A stretch of DNA of 64,000 nt from Pseudophaeomoniella oleicola (taxonomy: Eukaryota > Ascomycota > Eurotiomycetes > Phaeomoniellales > Phaeomoniellaceae): NCBI GenBank assembly GCA_003868215.1, contig QWDQ01000044.1, forward strand, positions 124,001 through 188,000. Reading direction: 5' to 3'. Each line of letters starts with the position of its first letter. Position 1 is the stretch's first letter. This document shows positions 31,740 to 42,541 of this stretch, in pieces. The position numbers and the translations under genes are program-made. The notes under the pieces were generated by a model. That model was not told the DNA's origin. It made no database searches and saw nothing but the letters and a program-made list of their open reading frames with translations.

Positions 31740-32206
31740 AAGTTGAACGCTGTTGAACAGCGTTATCTTCTCTCATATGAGAAGTTGATATGAAACATCG
31801 GACAAGGATGAAAGTGATAGTGCCAGTGTGTACAATGAGGACTAGTTAAGGCTTGTACCTAACATTACCTATCTTACGGTATATTATACCCTGTGTGCCC
31901 GTTGAACCTTCGGAATAAGTGATTTCCCGGTTTGTTGACAAACACAAAACACATCCGAAACGGAAAACACCCTAAATCACCCATGACCTCATTTGCGCAA
32001 AGAAAGCTACAATTTCCTATCATTCGTGACCTTTGTATGTACTATTTTAGTATCCCATTACAATGTGTCGTGAGGGAAGCAATCATGGGCATCAACCAGA
32101 TCATTCCCAGAGAATGGCCTTGTGCTTGACCCCGTCGAAGAACCACCTACCGGACAAGCGATCGGCTGCATAGGAGCAGCTTCTGCTGCAACGGCCATCA
32201 CCCATC
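31740..32206. other. Intergenic, no gene seen
   Basis: 3' flank of the DUF427 gene and promoter of the gene at 32207. AT-rich, no repeat recognised. Confidence 0.5.
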
Positions 32207-34243
32207 ATGGCACCGAGTTCAATCCTTATCCCCAAGCTGGAAGAACGCAACTCCGTGAAGCAGGAAAAGTCGTTTGGTCTATCTAGGCCGCTGTTCTTTG
32301 GCTCTATTGTTGTGTTATCAATTGCCCTGTTCGAGTGGCCGCGAAAATGGCTGTTATCTGGCGCCGCCATTGAGACATTTGTCGTCCTCCTCGGAGCTTC
32401 AAAGGGCTATCGAATTCTACCGTTCATTCCATTGTGGACGCTGCTGGCATCTTTCAATCTTGTGTACACTGTCGCGTCCACCTCATGGCTATTGCATTGG
32501 GTCTTCTTGGCCGGCTGTTGGCCAGCGATCCTTTTTACATGCCTATTTCAGTTCAACATAGTCGCCAACTTTGTCCGACGACGACTGCGACAGCTGCTCA
32601 CGGACCTGCAGTTTGTCAATGACACAATTGCGCTGTTCGATCTTCCCGCTCTGGAGATCGACACAGACGTAGACGGCCTCATGGTTATTAGAGGCGTGAC
32701 CCTTTCAATCTCCAGCTTAACTCTCATTGCATACGGGATTGAAGTAGGGATTAAGCTCTCCGATGATATGGAGCTAGCTATACAGGCGGAAAAGGTTCAT
32801 ATTTCCCTATTCAGGCGTATCGATATTGGAGATGTATATGCGAATATCAAAGGAGGCGCTTATGAGATGACCTTCGGAAACATGAACGCTAGAACGAATA
32901 GTGCAGACGGGGATTCATTGATGATGAAAGACAGTGCGCTCCTGAAACGAGCTGCCACTACAGGAGACACCTCGCGGCCATCTATGGTTAAGATGACCTC
33001 GAACATGACCGGTGGTAAGACCATGGAAGACACGTCCGCTAAGGAAGGATTTGATTCGATAACCACACTTACTCCGGATAACCAAGAGGCCACCAGGAAC
33101 TATCAGCACATGCTGAGCTGGATTGAGAAGACCAACACAGTTCATCAATGCCGCAAAGACGTTCTAGAACTGCTGGACGAGAAACTTGATGAGCATGATG
33201 CAGCAGCGCAGAAGGATCTTCGTGCAGCCATTGCTTCGTCTTTGCACTGGAAACCATCCATTCCCCACCCGCCTCGTGCTAGTATAAAAGTGACAACGCT
33301 AAAGAAGCTATCTTCTCTCCGTGTAAGGACATTTCTGCATCGATCACCAATGCTTCTGCGGCTCTTGCTTAGTCCGCTGAGTTACTTCCATCCCGTGAAG
33401 ATCAATTCCATCAACGCTGCTGGATCTGGAAAATGGATCACAGCGCAGCTTCAAGAGCAGGTGTTTAAGAACTACACCAGTGAGAGCTCTGACCTCCGAA
33501 GGCTGGAACGAAGGATTACCGCTTGGCTTTCTGATGCCAACTTTGTGTTCGAGTTGGAGGACGTTACAGGGTTCGCCCAAGTGCCGTTCCTCTCGACATT
33601 CGATATTGCCTGCTACCTAAAAATGGTTGACGTGATTGCCTACCGAACAGTAATATCAGAGGAGCTCAATTGGAAACAAGTCGTTCGAATCGGTGGTGCG
33701 GATGCCACCTTTTCAATTCCAACATTTCTCTTACCGCATCACGAGCACCTGATACCTCCACCGCCAACAAAAGAGGATGAAAGAGAAGTTGCTACGCAGG
33801 TAGCTGAGGCTGATGGAAAACCGCAAAAGGTCCAATTGGAGACCAAGCTCCACCAAACGAAGAAAGATGAAGCCAACTTGACGATCTCGGCCCACGTATC
33901 GTTACCTGCCTGTTTCGACCAGGAGTTACTTAACTTCGTAGCTGCGCTAGTCAAGGCGACGAAAGTCGTGGAGATGGAAAAGGAGCCTGGGGCTATGGAG
34001 GAAGAGATGACGGGTATCAAGGAGTTCGCGAGGTCATTGAACAAGGGGATGAGGGACGGTATGAAAAAGGCGGTGGTGGATGGAGTGGTCAACGACCGGT
34101 GGATTGCAAAAATGGTAGGGAAAATATGCAGGAAGTTAGAAACCCTGCAAGGTGATTTGGGCTACTCAGGTGACATCCCTGTTGCACTGGCCAGTTACAG
34201 GTTGCCTGAAGGGCATGTTGAAACCCGCAAGATTTTGGCATAG
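32207..34243 (+). CDS. Membrane-anchored conserved fungal protein, 678 aa
   Basis: Single exon. Three or four membrane segments occupy residues about 28-125 (FFGSIVVLSIALFEW, FIPLWTLLASFNLVYTVAS, WVFLAGCWPAILFTCLF). After a basic patch (VRRRLRQLL) comes an extended, alternating hydrophobic stretch (LEIDTDVDGLMVIRGVTLSISSLTLIAYGIEVGI...AEKVHISLFRRIDIGDVYANIKGG) that reads as long beta strands. The middle is a charged linker; the C-terminal third contains more beta-type sequence and an acidic/basic helical tail. The N-terminal anchor plus beta sheet recalls Mdm31-type or Fmp27-type lipid-transfer proteins, but I cannot assign it to either. Function unknown. Confidence 0.8.
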   Translation: MAPSSILIPKLEERNSVKQEKSFGLSRPLFFGSIVVLSIALFEWPRKWLLSGAAIETFVVLLGASKGYRILPFIPLWTLLASFNLVYTVASTSWLLHWVFLAGCWPAILFTCLFQFNIVANFVRRRLRQLLTDLQFVNDTIALFDLPALEIDTDVDGLMVIRGVTLSISSLTLIAYGIEVGIKLSDDMELAIQAEKVHISLFRRIDIGDVYANIKGGAYEMTFGNMNARTNSADGDSLMMKDSALLKRAATTGDTSRPSMVKMTSNMTGGKTMEDTSAKEGFDSITTLTPDNQEATRNYQHMLSWIEKTNTVHQCRKDVLELLDEKLDEHDAAAQKDLRAAIASSLHWKPSIPHPPRASIKVTTLKKLSSLRVRTFLHRSPMLLRLLLSPLSYFHPVKINSINAAGSGKWITAQLQEQVFKNYTSESSDLRRLERRITAWLSDANFVFELEDVTGFAQVPFLSTFDIACYLKMVDVIAYRTVISEELNWKQVVRIGGADATFSIPTFLLPHHEHLIPPPPTKEDEREVATQVAEADGKPQKVQLETKLHQTKKDEANLTISAHVSLPACFDQELLNFVAALVKATKVVEMEKEPGAMEEEMTGIKEFARSLNKGMRDGMKKAVVDGVVNDRWIAKMVGKICRKLETLQGDLGYSGDIPVALASYRLPEGHVETRKILA

Positions 34244-35665
34244 ATGAGACGAGAGATTGCCTGATATGAGGGAGTGGGTAGTGGTGAATTTGCGGCGTGG
34301 CAACCCTCCAGTCGAATGCCCATATTGTTGACGACAGCAGAGATTCTTAGAAGGCCGCTTATACTGTGTTACAATGAAACCAAATCATTTGCAAGAGTAC
34401 CTTTTATGAAGTGACAATCCTGTAGATGGTGGTTGGAGAAAAGGTAGAATGCGAGAGTAGTATTCTTATACGCTTGACACTTGGCAGCTTCCATTCAAGT
34501 ATAGTACACTAATTACAAGTACACAACAGCCAGCGGGCGTCTCTTCGAGTGATTGTGCCAATCAGATGATTGAGCGTGGACCATGGCCCGAAAGCAGTAA
34601 ACACAACCGTGCAACAAGGGGTGCGTATCCCCCGCGTGCCACAGTACTTTGTAGGGTACACAATATTATCTCCATAGGCTCAAAAGCTGGGGGTGACCGG
34701 GCCACTGTTTCCTTTACCCGAAAGCATTCTTCCGTCTTGACTAACTAGGTAACATTTACATGGACTGGACAGTAAGATCCGTTGGAGTTATGATTGGGTA
34801 CTCTTCCGCAAGCTATGGAGGGTCATGAGCTCACCGCACACGAGAGAATTCCTTTTTGTTACTGCCGATCACCATAGCGAGTCTTGGATGGCTGAGTCAC
34901 TTACCTAACATCCAGGCCCCTTGGTTATAGGCTGGGCTACTTGTTGATTCTCGGAAGCATCTCGGTCAAATATGCCTATGGCGGGCTTGACGAGGTTATT
35001 TCTCTATCCTTCGATCCTCCACAGATCCGCATCCCATCGAGCCATCTCGCCATACTATGTCAATATGGGGCTCAGTACGGGGGCACCGAGGCACCCAAGT
35101 ATTTCGTGGTAAAGACGACTTGAGACGGCTTGACGGACGGTGTCCGAACAGGGTTTGATGAACACGGATTACCGCATTGGGGAAGCCGGGGTAAGTAGTA
35201 ACCAACCAGTTCAGCGGATCAACAACTGCAATTCACGGGGAGATGGAGACCCTGACGCAATTACCTCCACATCGGCCGGGCACACTCTCGCACTACAACC
35301 CTTTCCTTTCACTCGGAATGGATCCAAGGCACATATTACGTCGAGCTATGTCGAGATGTACACCCCTCGACGTCTCGACACACCTATCCCGACTGCAGCT
35401 GGGCGGCATGGTACTATGTACAGCTATGGTATGACGATGTGACGTAGCCCAAGCTGCATCCACTTCCCACCCTTTCTTCTCCAGACTTTGGGGAAAACTC
35501 CACGACTCTCCTCCTCGCTCCCCGCAGAAAGGTTGGCGTCTCCATGACCATGGGCATGATTGGCCCTGACATCGACCTTGGATGCGGATGACGCCTTGGC
35601 CTTGTGATTCGTCTGTGCGATATGCAACATCGTGCTTCAACCTTCCCGCTATGTCAATTCACTAA

Positions 35666-35691
35666 GATAGTACGTACTACGTAGTACTATC
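35666..35691. repeat. Inverted repeat GATAGTAC ... GTACTATC
   Basis: Perfect 8-bp arms around a 10-bp centre GTACTACGTA, 262 bp upstream of the transporter start. Could be a dimeric regulator site (inference). Confidence 0.5.
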
Positions 35692-35781
35692 AGTCCTGAG
35701 TATGCTGTCTGTTCCCGGTTGATGACTCGGATATCGCCAGCCATGTGCAGAAGATCATCCCGGTCGCGTGTGCTGGTACTT

Positions 35782-35788
35782 TATAAAA
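35782..35788 (+). promoter_or_regulatory. TATA box of the sugar transporter
   Basis: TATAAAA, 165 bp before the ATG at 35953, an ordinary distance for a regulated fungal promoter. Confidence 0.5.
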
Positions 35789-35952
35789 CCCTTCAGAATG
35801 CCCGGCATGTAGATCTGTTTTTGTTGATTGTATCAACCCTATCTTCTTATTTTCATCTTGTGTTACCCAGGCAGTGAATACTGAAGAAGAGCCTGGTCGC
35901 CTTCTGTCGTTTTGCATTGCTCTTTCCTGTCCGCAAACCTGTACAGCCAATC

Positions 35953-37903
35953 ATGATGGGTAAACGATATTTTGGCCTCAGGGGCATGAAGCTCAATATG
36001 GCTATTGGGATTCTGGCAGGCCTGGATTTCCTGTGAGTAGGATCATTTCCTGGTCAATGCTCGTTGCGCTGACGTATCGTAGTCTTTTTGGATATGACCA
36101 GTAAGTTTTCTTGACTTAGTCGTGTTACACGTCGACTGACAGATCAGGGGGGTCATGGGCGGCTTGTTGACCCTGGGATCCTTTGTCAAGGTCTTTCCAG
36201 AAATAGATACTACAGCAGCAGGCGTAGCAGGTTTGACCGCTTCGCAAACAAATCATCGTTCGACTATTCAAGGGACTGCAGTAAGATTCTTGCTCTCATC
36301 GTCTCAGTACAATGGGCCAATACAATATACTCATGGTGCTAGGTCTCGTCCTACAATGTCGGTTGCTTCGTCGGCGCCGTTGCATGCATTTGGTTGGGGG
36401 ACCCATTGGGCCGCCGGAAGACCATCTTCCTGGGTTCCTTGATCATGATTATCGGCGCCGCGCTTCAGTGCTCGGCTTACAGTCTGCCTCATTTCATCGT
36501 TGGCCGTCTAATTACAGGCTTTGGCAATGGTATGAACACCTCCACCGTTCCCACATGGCAATCCGAATGCTCCAAGTCCCATCGCCGCGGTCAGCTCGTC
36601 ATGATCGAGGGTGCTTTGATCACGGGTGGCATCTGCATGTCTTACTGGATTGACTTTGGCTTTTCTTTCCTGGAACCGAACCAAATTTCATGGAGATTCC
36701 CCATCGGCTTCCAAATTCTGTTCGCCTTGATCATTGTTATCTTCATCCTCGAGCTCCCCGAGTCCCCGCGATGGCTCATTCTTAAGGGTCGTGAAGACGA
36801 AGCGTTGTCTGTTCTCTGCGCACTGGCAGATCTGCCACCGGAAAACCCATACGTTCATTCTGAGTTTTCGGCTATCAAGGATACAGTGCTCGAGGCAAAG
36901 CAAGGTTCCTTCCGAGATCTCTTCAAAATGGGTCCTGACAGGAACTTCCATCGTGTCGCATTGGGCTATGTCAACCAAGTCTTTCAGCAAATCAGTGGCA
37001 TTAACTTGATCACTTACTACGCTTCGACAATCTACCAACAGGAGATCGGTCTCTCTGGATTCATGTCTCGTCTGCTCGCCGCTTGCAACGGCACAGAATA
37101 CTTCCTTGCGTCTTGGATTGCGGTGTTCGTTATCGAAAAGACCGGTCGTCGGAAACTCATGCTGTTTGGCGCTGCTGGCATGTCGATCTCCATGGCAATC
37201 CTCGCAATTATGACCCATATTGGCGGTTCTAGCTGCGGTATTGTTGCAGCAGCATTCCTGTTCATATTCAACACCTTCTTCGCTATTGGTTGGTTGGGTA
37301 TGACTTGGTTGTATCCTGCCGAGATTGTTCCTCTCAGGATTCGTGCACCTGCCAATGCACTCAGTACAAGCGGTATATCTTCCTCACATATCTGTAATGA
37401 TGAAGGGCTTTCACTGACAGTTTACAGCAAACTGGGCTTTCAATTTCATGGTCGTTATGATAACACCGGTGTCGTTCTCCTCCATCGGTTACCAAACTTA
37501 CATCATCTTCGCTGTCATCAATGCCTTTATGTTCCCTGTTGTATACTTCTTCTACCCAGAAACCGTATGTCATTCCCCTGAAGCTCGAGGCGGTCCAAGC
37601 ACCGATCTGGCCAATTCTCAATCATGATCCACCACTAACATTGTTTCGCAATAGGCTTACCGTTCGCTCGAGGAGATGGACTCTATCTTCCAGAAAACCA
37701 AGTCAGTCTTCTCAGTTGTCCGCGTCGCGAAACATGAACCTCGCCGCTTCGGCAAGAACGGAGAATTGCTCATCAACTACGACGAGACGGAAGAGCACCG
37801 AAGGAACATGTCCGTGGCCCACGAAAAAGATGCCGACGGGTACTACAAGGGAACCCAAAGTCACATGGAGGACGTTTCAAGAATGAACGGACACAGGGTC
37901 TGA
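35953..37903 (+). CDS. MFS hexose/sugar transporter
   Basis: Six exons, 35953-36032, 36083-36100, 36148-36280, 36343-37372, 37428-37564 and 37655-37903, giving 548 aa; phases agree throughout. Twelve membrane segments are expected, and sugar-porter signatures are present: GYDQGVMGG in TM1, DPLGRRKTIFLGS after TM2, VGRLITGFGNGM, PESPRWLILKGRE after TM6, the QQISGINLITYY sugar-recognition motif in TM7, TGRRKLMLFG, and the PET motif (FFYPET) after TM12. The second exon is only 18 nt and encodes LFGYD. Transports hexoses or related sugars across the plasma membrane; specificity is not readable. C-terminal cytosolic tail of about 80 residues. Confidence 0.93.
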
Positions 37904-38349
37904 GCGGGACTGGGGTCCGACTTTTTTTCTTCTTTTTCTTTTGCAGAAATCAACCTCTGCCGTCAAATGACACTGCGAATCACTGTTTGCTTCCTCTCCT
38001 TCCGCGTGAACTCGGCGTGGCGTTGTAGGAGCCATAAGGCGACGACTGTGGCTTCGATCACATGCATGACATATCAGATACCCCTACCTACCTCTAATTA
38101 CCTACCTACCCAGGTACCCTACACGCATCTCCCATTGTCAAGATTATTGACATGTTTAGAGCAGAATACATATTAGACACATTTGATAGATCAAATAGAA
38201 CGAATGTTCCTCGATAAGAAAAAAACATTTCTATATGCGTAGTACATAAAGGGGGTATCAAAGTCTATGTGTGTATATATGCAACACCGAAAAAGGGAGA
38301 AATCAAACGTCTCTCTGCCTCACTCGACGATCTCGTTCTCCAACCCATT
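37904..38349. other. Convergent 3' flanks, no gene seen
   Basis: Contains a T-rich run right after the transporter stop (about 37919-37942) and CTACC repeats (about 38081-38112). Probable 3' UTRs of the transporter and the phosphatase. Confidence 0.5.
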
Positions 38350-39085
38350 CTATGAAGCAGAGGCAGCAGCACCATCTATCTTCTCCTCCACCTGTCCGCC
38401 GTCCTGTTGGTTTTGATCGTCTCCCAACACTTCCTCCAAAAAGGCCTTGCTGAATCTATCGACCTGCTCGAACACGATTTCGAACCCTTCGTCACCGCCG
38501 TAGTACGGATCGATCACCTCTTCTCCTTCCCACGCCTGCCTATCGACTTTGCCCTTCTTATTTCTCGTCCTGTTACCCTTCTCAACTTCACCGCCAAACT
38601 TGCCGAAAAGGCTGACCTGTGCTCTCGAACGCTGCTTCCTCGCGTTGTGCCGATTCTGCAACGCGCGCAGGTCCTCGACGTTCCACGCGTCCATGCCGAA
38701 CACGTAGTCGAACTGGTCGAAGTCGGCGGGTTGGACCTTGCGGGCGCCGTGCGAGAAGGTGTGGATGCCGTGCGAGTCGAGCGTGCTCATGGTGCGGGGG
38801 TCGGGTGGGTCGAGGATGTGGTAGGCGCCGGTGCCGGCGGAGTCGATGGTGCCGAAGCGTGAGCGTTGGGAAGGGGGGAGTTTCGAGATGTGGTCGAGGA
38901 AGACGGCGTGGGCCATGGGGGAGCGACCTGAAGGTGCGGGGAAAGAGCTCACATTAGTGAAGAGTCGTAGAGGGGAAGAGTGTATGTCTATAGTTGAGGT
39001 ATAACGTACAGATATTTCCTAAGCAGACGAATAGGACATTTATCTTGTCTTTAGGTGTCTCGGTGAGATTGTGTCGCAGCGCCAT
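38350..39085 (-). CDS. Low-molecular-weight protein tyrosine phosphatase
   Basis: Two exons, 39010-39085 and 38350-38927, 217 aa, joined in phase 1 over an 82-nt intron that splits the active-site loop. The join gives VLFVCLGNICRSPMA, with nucleophile Cys21 and the C-x5-R loop to Arg27. The general-acid Asp lies in the IDPYYGG motif, and FDYVFGMDAWN is the conserved central strand. Compared with the ~160-aa family norm it has a Lys/Arg-rich insertion (about residues 120-160, KGNRTRNKKGK) and an acidic/Ala-rich tail. A cytosolic phosphatase acting on phosphotyrosine proteins; homologues are yeast Ltp1 and fission yeast Stp1. Divergent from the dioxygenase gene. Confidence 0.93.
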
Positions 39086-39457
39086 ACTGAAATAGCACAC
39101 AAAAAAGTGCAAGGTCAGAAAGGGTGGCGGGGTGAGAGTCCTCCTCAAAAATGAGAACCTGAATAGTAGGTACTCTTTTGAAGCGTAGCACACTTGGTTT
39201 GCTTGTTTTGAAAAGATGCCAATGTCGTCTACGATAATATGAGTGAGACAGATATATACAGATTCAACGTTACAAAAAGTATCAGATCTCAAGGGTCCAA
39301 TCGATTTACCCCCGCAGATACGCAGCTCTAAGCGAACGGAAATCACCGCTACGGTATCTAATCTATCACGTCGTTCGTTTCTTGATGTCCCTCGTCAGCA
39401 TCTCTTTATCCAGTCCAGCACCGTCAGCATCTCATACTGCAGGTAGTTCATTCCAAG
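39086..39457. other. Divergent promoter region, no gene seen
   Basis: Short shared promoter of the phosphatase (reverse) and dioxygenase (forward) genes; nothing else recognised. Confidence 0.5.
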
Positions 39458-40486
39458 ATGTCGCCTTCGAGAGTGTCGCCCGAACCTGTTCCTACTACTG
39501 GCAAGGCCCAAACCCTCCCCGCACCGGGTCTTACCACAGAGCAAGTCGAAGCGTTCTATCGCGATGGCTATCTGATCATCCCCGACTATCTCTCCAAGCA
39601 GACATGCACCGAGCTCCTCGACCACACCCACGACATGCTCACCTCGTTCGACATCTCTCAACACCCCATGACGAAGTTCACGACGGGCGAAGACGAGTCG
39701 CACATCGGCGATCAGTATTTCCTCACGTCGGGGGATAAGGTGCGGTTCTTCTTCGAGGAAGACGCGTTTCAGCCTTCGCCCACGGATCCCGCTCAGTCGG
39801 TTCTCGCGAAGCCGAAGGAGAAGGCTATCAACAAGATCGGGCACTCTTTACATACCCTCTCAAAACCGTACTCGCAGATCTCCCACTTGGGACACACAGG
39901 CGCCAGGAACGCCGCCATAGCACAGGATCTGGGATTCAGAGATCCGCGCATCCTACAATCGATGGTGATATGTAAGCAACCAGAGATCGGGGGCGCTGTC
40001 CCGAGCCACCAAGACAGCGCCTTTCTGTACACCGATCCTCCCAGCGCAGTGGGTTTTTGGATCGCCCTCGAAGATGCAACCATAACCAACGGCTGTCTGA
40101 GTTTCGCCAAAGGGTCGCACCGACGAGCAAAGATCGCCAGTCGCATGGTGCGGAAAGGCGGTGATTCCGACGGCACAACGTTCGTGGCGGCCAAGGACCC
40201 GTGGCCGAGGAATTTCGAGCATGAAGAAGCACCGCAAGACGATGAGGTATTTGACATCGGGGAAGTGACGGCAGGCACACTGGTGCTGATCCACGGGAAT
40301 ATCCTACATAAGAGCGAAAAGAACCTGAGCCCACGAAGCAGGTTCATTTACACGTTTCATGTTATCGAAGGGCAGGAGGGGAGGGATGAGCAGGGACATG
40401 GATGGGTGTATGATGAGAAGAACTGGCTGCAGATCCCAGGAGGACCGGAGAATTTCACCAAGTTAGTCACGCCAGCGTCGCAGTAA
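39458..40486 (+). CDS. Phytanoyl-CoA dioxygenase family protein (PHYHD1-like)
   Basis: Single exon, 342 aa. Starts with the helical YRDGYLIIPDYLS segment (34-46), typical of the family. The Fe(II) triad is His184-x-Asp186 in PSHQDSAFLYTDPP and His279 in TLVLIHGNILHKSEKN, and the 2-oxoglutarate-binding Arg is in SPRSRFIYTFHV (295). The TTGEDESHIGDQYFLTSGDKVRFF block and the length match PHYHD1 rather than peroxisomal PHYH; no C-terminal SKL and no obvious PTS2 are visible, so a cytosolic location is likely (inference). 2-oxoglutarate-dependent oxygenase; the natural substrate is unknown. Confidence 0.9.
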   Translation: MSPSRVSPEPVPTTGKAQTLPAPGLTTEQVEAFYRDGYLIIPDYLSKQTCTELLDHTHDMLTSFDISQHPMTKFTTGEDESHIGDQYFLTSGDKVRFFFEEDAFQPSPTDPAQSVLAKPKEKAINKIGHSLHTLSKPYSQISHLGHTGARNAAIAQDLGFRDPRILQSMVICKQPEIGGAVPSHQDSAFLYTDPPSAVGFWIALEDATITNGCLSFAKGSHRRAKIASRMVRKGGDSDGTTFVAAKDPWPRNFEHEEAPQDDEVFDIGEVTAGTLVLIHGNILHKSEKNLSPRSRFIYTFHVIEGQEGRDEQGHGWVYDEKNWLQIPGGPENFTKLVTPASQ

Positions 40487-40641
40487 CCCAGTAAATCAAT
40501 CAATGACTTTTGAAGTAACTGTGAGATCTGAACCGAGCCGCTGTGAACATCTATTCCCGGTAACTGAATATGCACTCAATAAACAACGCTGTCCATCCAT
40601 GGTCAAAATCGAGACATGCTCAGAAATAGAGAGCCTCCCTC

Positions 40642-41277
40642 TTAAGTCTGGCCCGCCTTACTGCTAACACACAACCCGATACCGCCCAGCACAAGAGCCA
40701 TACCGATCCACGTGTCCCGACTGATCGTCTTGCCTTCTGCCCACCATTCGCCGAGGACGGTGAAGAGGAAGGCGAGAGAATTGGTGATGGGGATCGTCAG
40801 GGATAGTTCTGTGAGGCGACATGTTAGGAGGAGAGGTGGGATGAGATTGAGACGTAGGTAGGAGGGAGATAACGTAGATAGACAAGGAAGAGAGAAAAGA
40901 AAACGAAATCAATCATTCCAGAAAGCATCACCTAGAGATATAAAAAAAAAAAGAAAAAAAAGAAACATACCAGCCTGACCAACCAACAAAAAAAACCACA
41001 AACTCCCCGTCAAATTCATCACCAACGGCACCGCATACCCCGGACTCCTCAACAACCCCACAACGGTCCAGAACGCGAACGCGACTTTCCGACTGAGCCA
41101 GCTCCGACGCGGGTCCGTGATCGACGGGTGGTTGGGGGCGCGGTAGTTGACGGCCGCACGGCGGATGAAGGGTGTTGTGAGGCCCCAGCAGATTCCGACG
41201 GCGAGGAAGCCGAGGATGTAGGCGAAGGCGGAGGGGGAGGAGGAGGGAGGGGGAGAGGGTGGTGTGTCAGGGTCCAT
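40642..41277 (-). CDS. TMEM234-like small multi-pass membrane protein
   Basis: Two exons, 40971-41277 and 40642-40808, 157 aa, joined in phase 1 over a 162-nt intron with a CTCCTAACAT branch site. A proline-rich N-terminus is followed by four membrane segments: FAYILGFLAVGICWGLTTPFIRR, FWTVVGLLRSPGYAVPLVMNLTGSLWFFLLVG, LSLTIPITNSLAFLFTVLG and WIGMALVLGGIGLCV. The WGLTTPFIRRA and NLTGS..F motifs and GEWW.E...S..TWIG are the DMT/TMEM234 signature. Resembles half a drug/metabolite transporter, so it may dimerise. The cargo is unknown. The very acidic 3' flank of the unspliced frame (ending FWND) argues for the splice. Confidence 0.88.
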
Positions 41278-41711
41278 TTTGGGGAGAGGGAGGGAGGGGG
41301 AGTTAAGATGGGAAGAGGAGGTGGAGGAGGACGAGGATAAGAGCGAGGAATTGGACGGATAGATATTGAAGTTGAGGTCGAGATGTTGATGTTTGATGGT
41401 TTGATTGATTAATATGATTGCTCCGGGCGGAAGTCATCCGGACAGGAAGTTCCATGCTAATTAATCGCGGGATTATCCGCTTACTTGTAATTAATTATTT
41501 ATATTTCCCTCGTAGGAATTATCAAACCTCAATTGACAACTCTCACACTTCTCTCCTGGCAATAATAGAGACCATAGTCTCCAGGAACGACGGCGTATAC
41601 GTATCAGAGTCAATCATGATCGATTGATCACCGCAACATTGTATCTATAGACTATGTGGACATTCTAATCGAATACTACACGTGGTTCTGATGCTATCGT
41701 TTCATGAGCAA
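41278..41711. other. Intergenic, no gene seen
   Basis: Promoter of the TMEM234-like gene (GA-rich leader to about 41345) and 3' flank of the DJ-1 gene; AT-rich middle. Confidence 0.5.
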
Positions 41712-42436
41712 TCACTTTGCTTCAACCTTGTCTTCATAGTACTGTCCTCGTACGGTTGGATCAAAATCCAATCCCTGCCAAGCAGCCTTGGCTATCGCTT
41801 CGTCGAAACGCTGAGCAGCGTACGTAGCAAGCATGTCAATGCCTATCACAACAATTCAGCATTTGTCAGTGATGAGTGACGGCTGAACTTACCACAACCG
41901 GCACCACCGCTGGTCCAGAACTTTGTCTTGTCATCCTCATCGACCACCCATCGTTGATCAAGCCATTCAACACCTTTGTGTACTTCTTTTGCGAGAGGTA
42001 AAGCACCTCGGTTCGTTGTGGCTGTTCGTCCCTCTAGAATGCCAGCGTCCGCGAGCCACAACCCACCGACGCAAGTGGACATGATTATACCGCCAGTGGA
42101 GTCCATTGCGCTCTTGAGCTGTTTGAGATACTCAAGGCTTGCAGGAGGCCTCACACTCAATGGGGGACCACCGACAAGAAGGAGATCCAAGTCAAGAGGA
42201 GCATCCTCGTAAGTATGAGTAGCTGTGATGTTGGCTCCAGCAGTGGTCAAAGTTGGACCGACTTGTTCCGCTATGTAGAAGAACTCCATGTCAACCGCCA
42301 GTGGAAGAAGGTATCCGAAGCCGAACTCGGCAGCAAGCTTGATATATTCTGTGCTGCAATTGGCAATGCAGTCGATGCCAACGATGTCCGAGAGTTGGAC
42401 CGATTGTATGAAGATACCAATGCGGAGAGGTGCCAT
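41712..42436 (-). CDS. DJ-1/PfpI family protein
   Basis: Two exons, 41893-42436 and 41712-41842, 224 aa, joined in phase 1 over a 50-nt intron; the join restores TSGGAGCGIDMLATYAAQRF, the family C-terminal helix. The start is the ATG of MAPLRIGIFI; an earlier non-ATG extension is not used. The nucleophile elbow ISTCVGG (Cys122) follows the DLDLLLVGGPP strand. The usual His after the nucleophile strand is replaced by Asn/Arg in TATTNRGALPLA, as in many fungal members of the ThiJ/PfpI subgroup, so protease activity is unlikely. Possible roles are glyoxalase-like or stress functions (inference). A TATA box lies about 100 bp upstream. Confidence 0.9.
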
Positions 42437-42533
42437 GTCGAATGATTCCAACTTGCAAGTTATGGGGTCGTCTGTTAAGCTGTTGGGGAATCACAGTATG
42501 ATCTGTGGTTGAAGATGACTGCCGTTACCTGTT

Positions 42534-42541
42534 CTTATATA
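42534..42541 (-). promoter_or_regulatory. TATA box of the DJ-1/PfpI gene
   Basis: TATATAAG on the reverse strand, 98 bp before the start codon. Confidence 0.5.

Larger units (their letters stand above)
34244..35952. other. Long intergenic region before the sugar transporter
   Basis: 1.7 kb without a supported gene. Short frames on both strands (for example 35140-35442 forward, 35293-35640 reverse) overlap and carry no domain. Holds an imperfect palindrome (35666-35691) and a TATA box (35782-35788), so it is largely transporter promoter. Confidence 0.5.
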
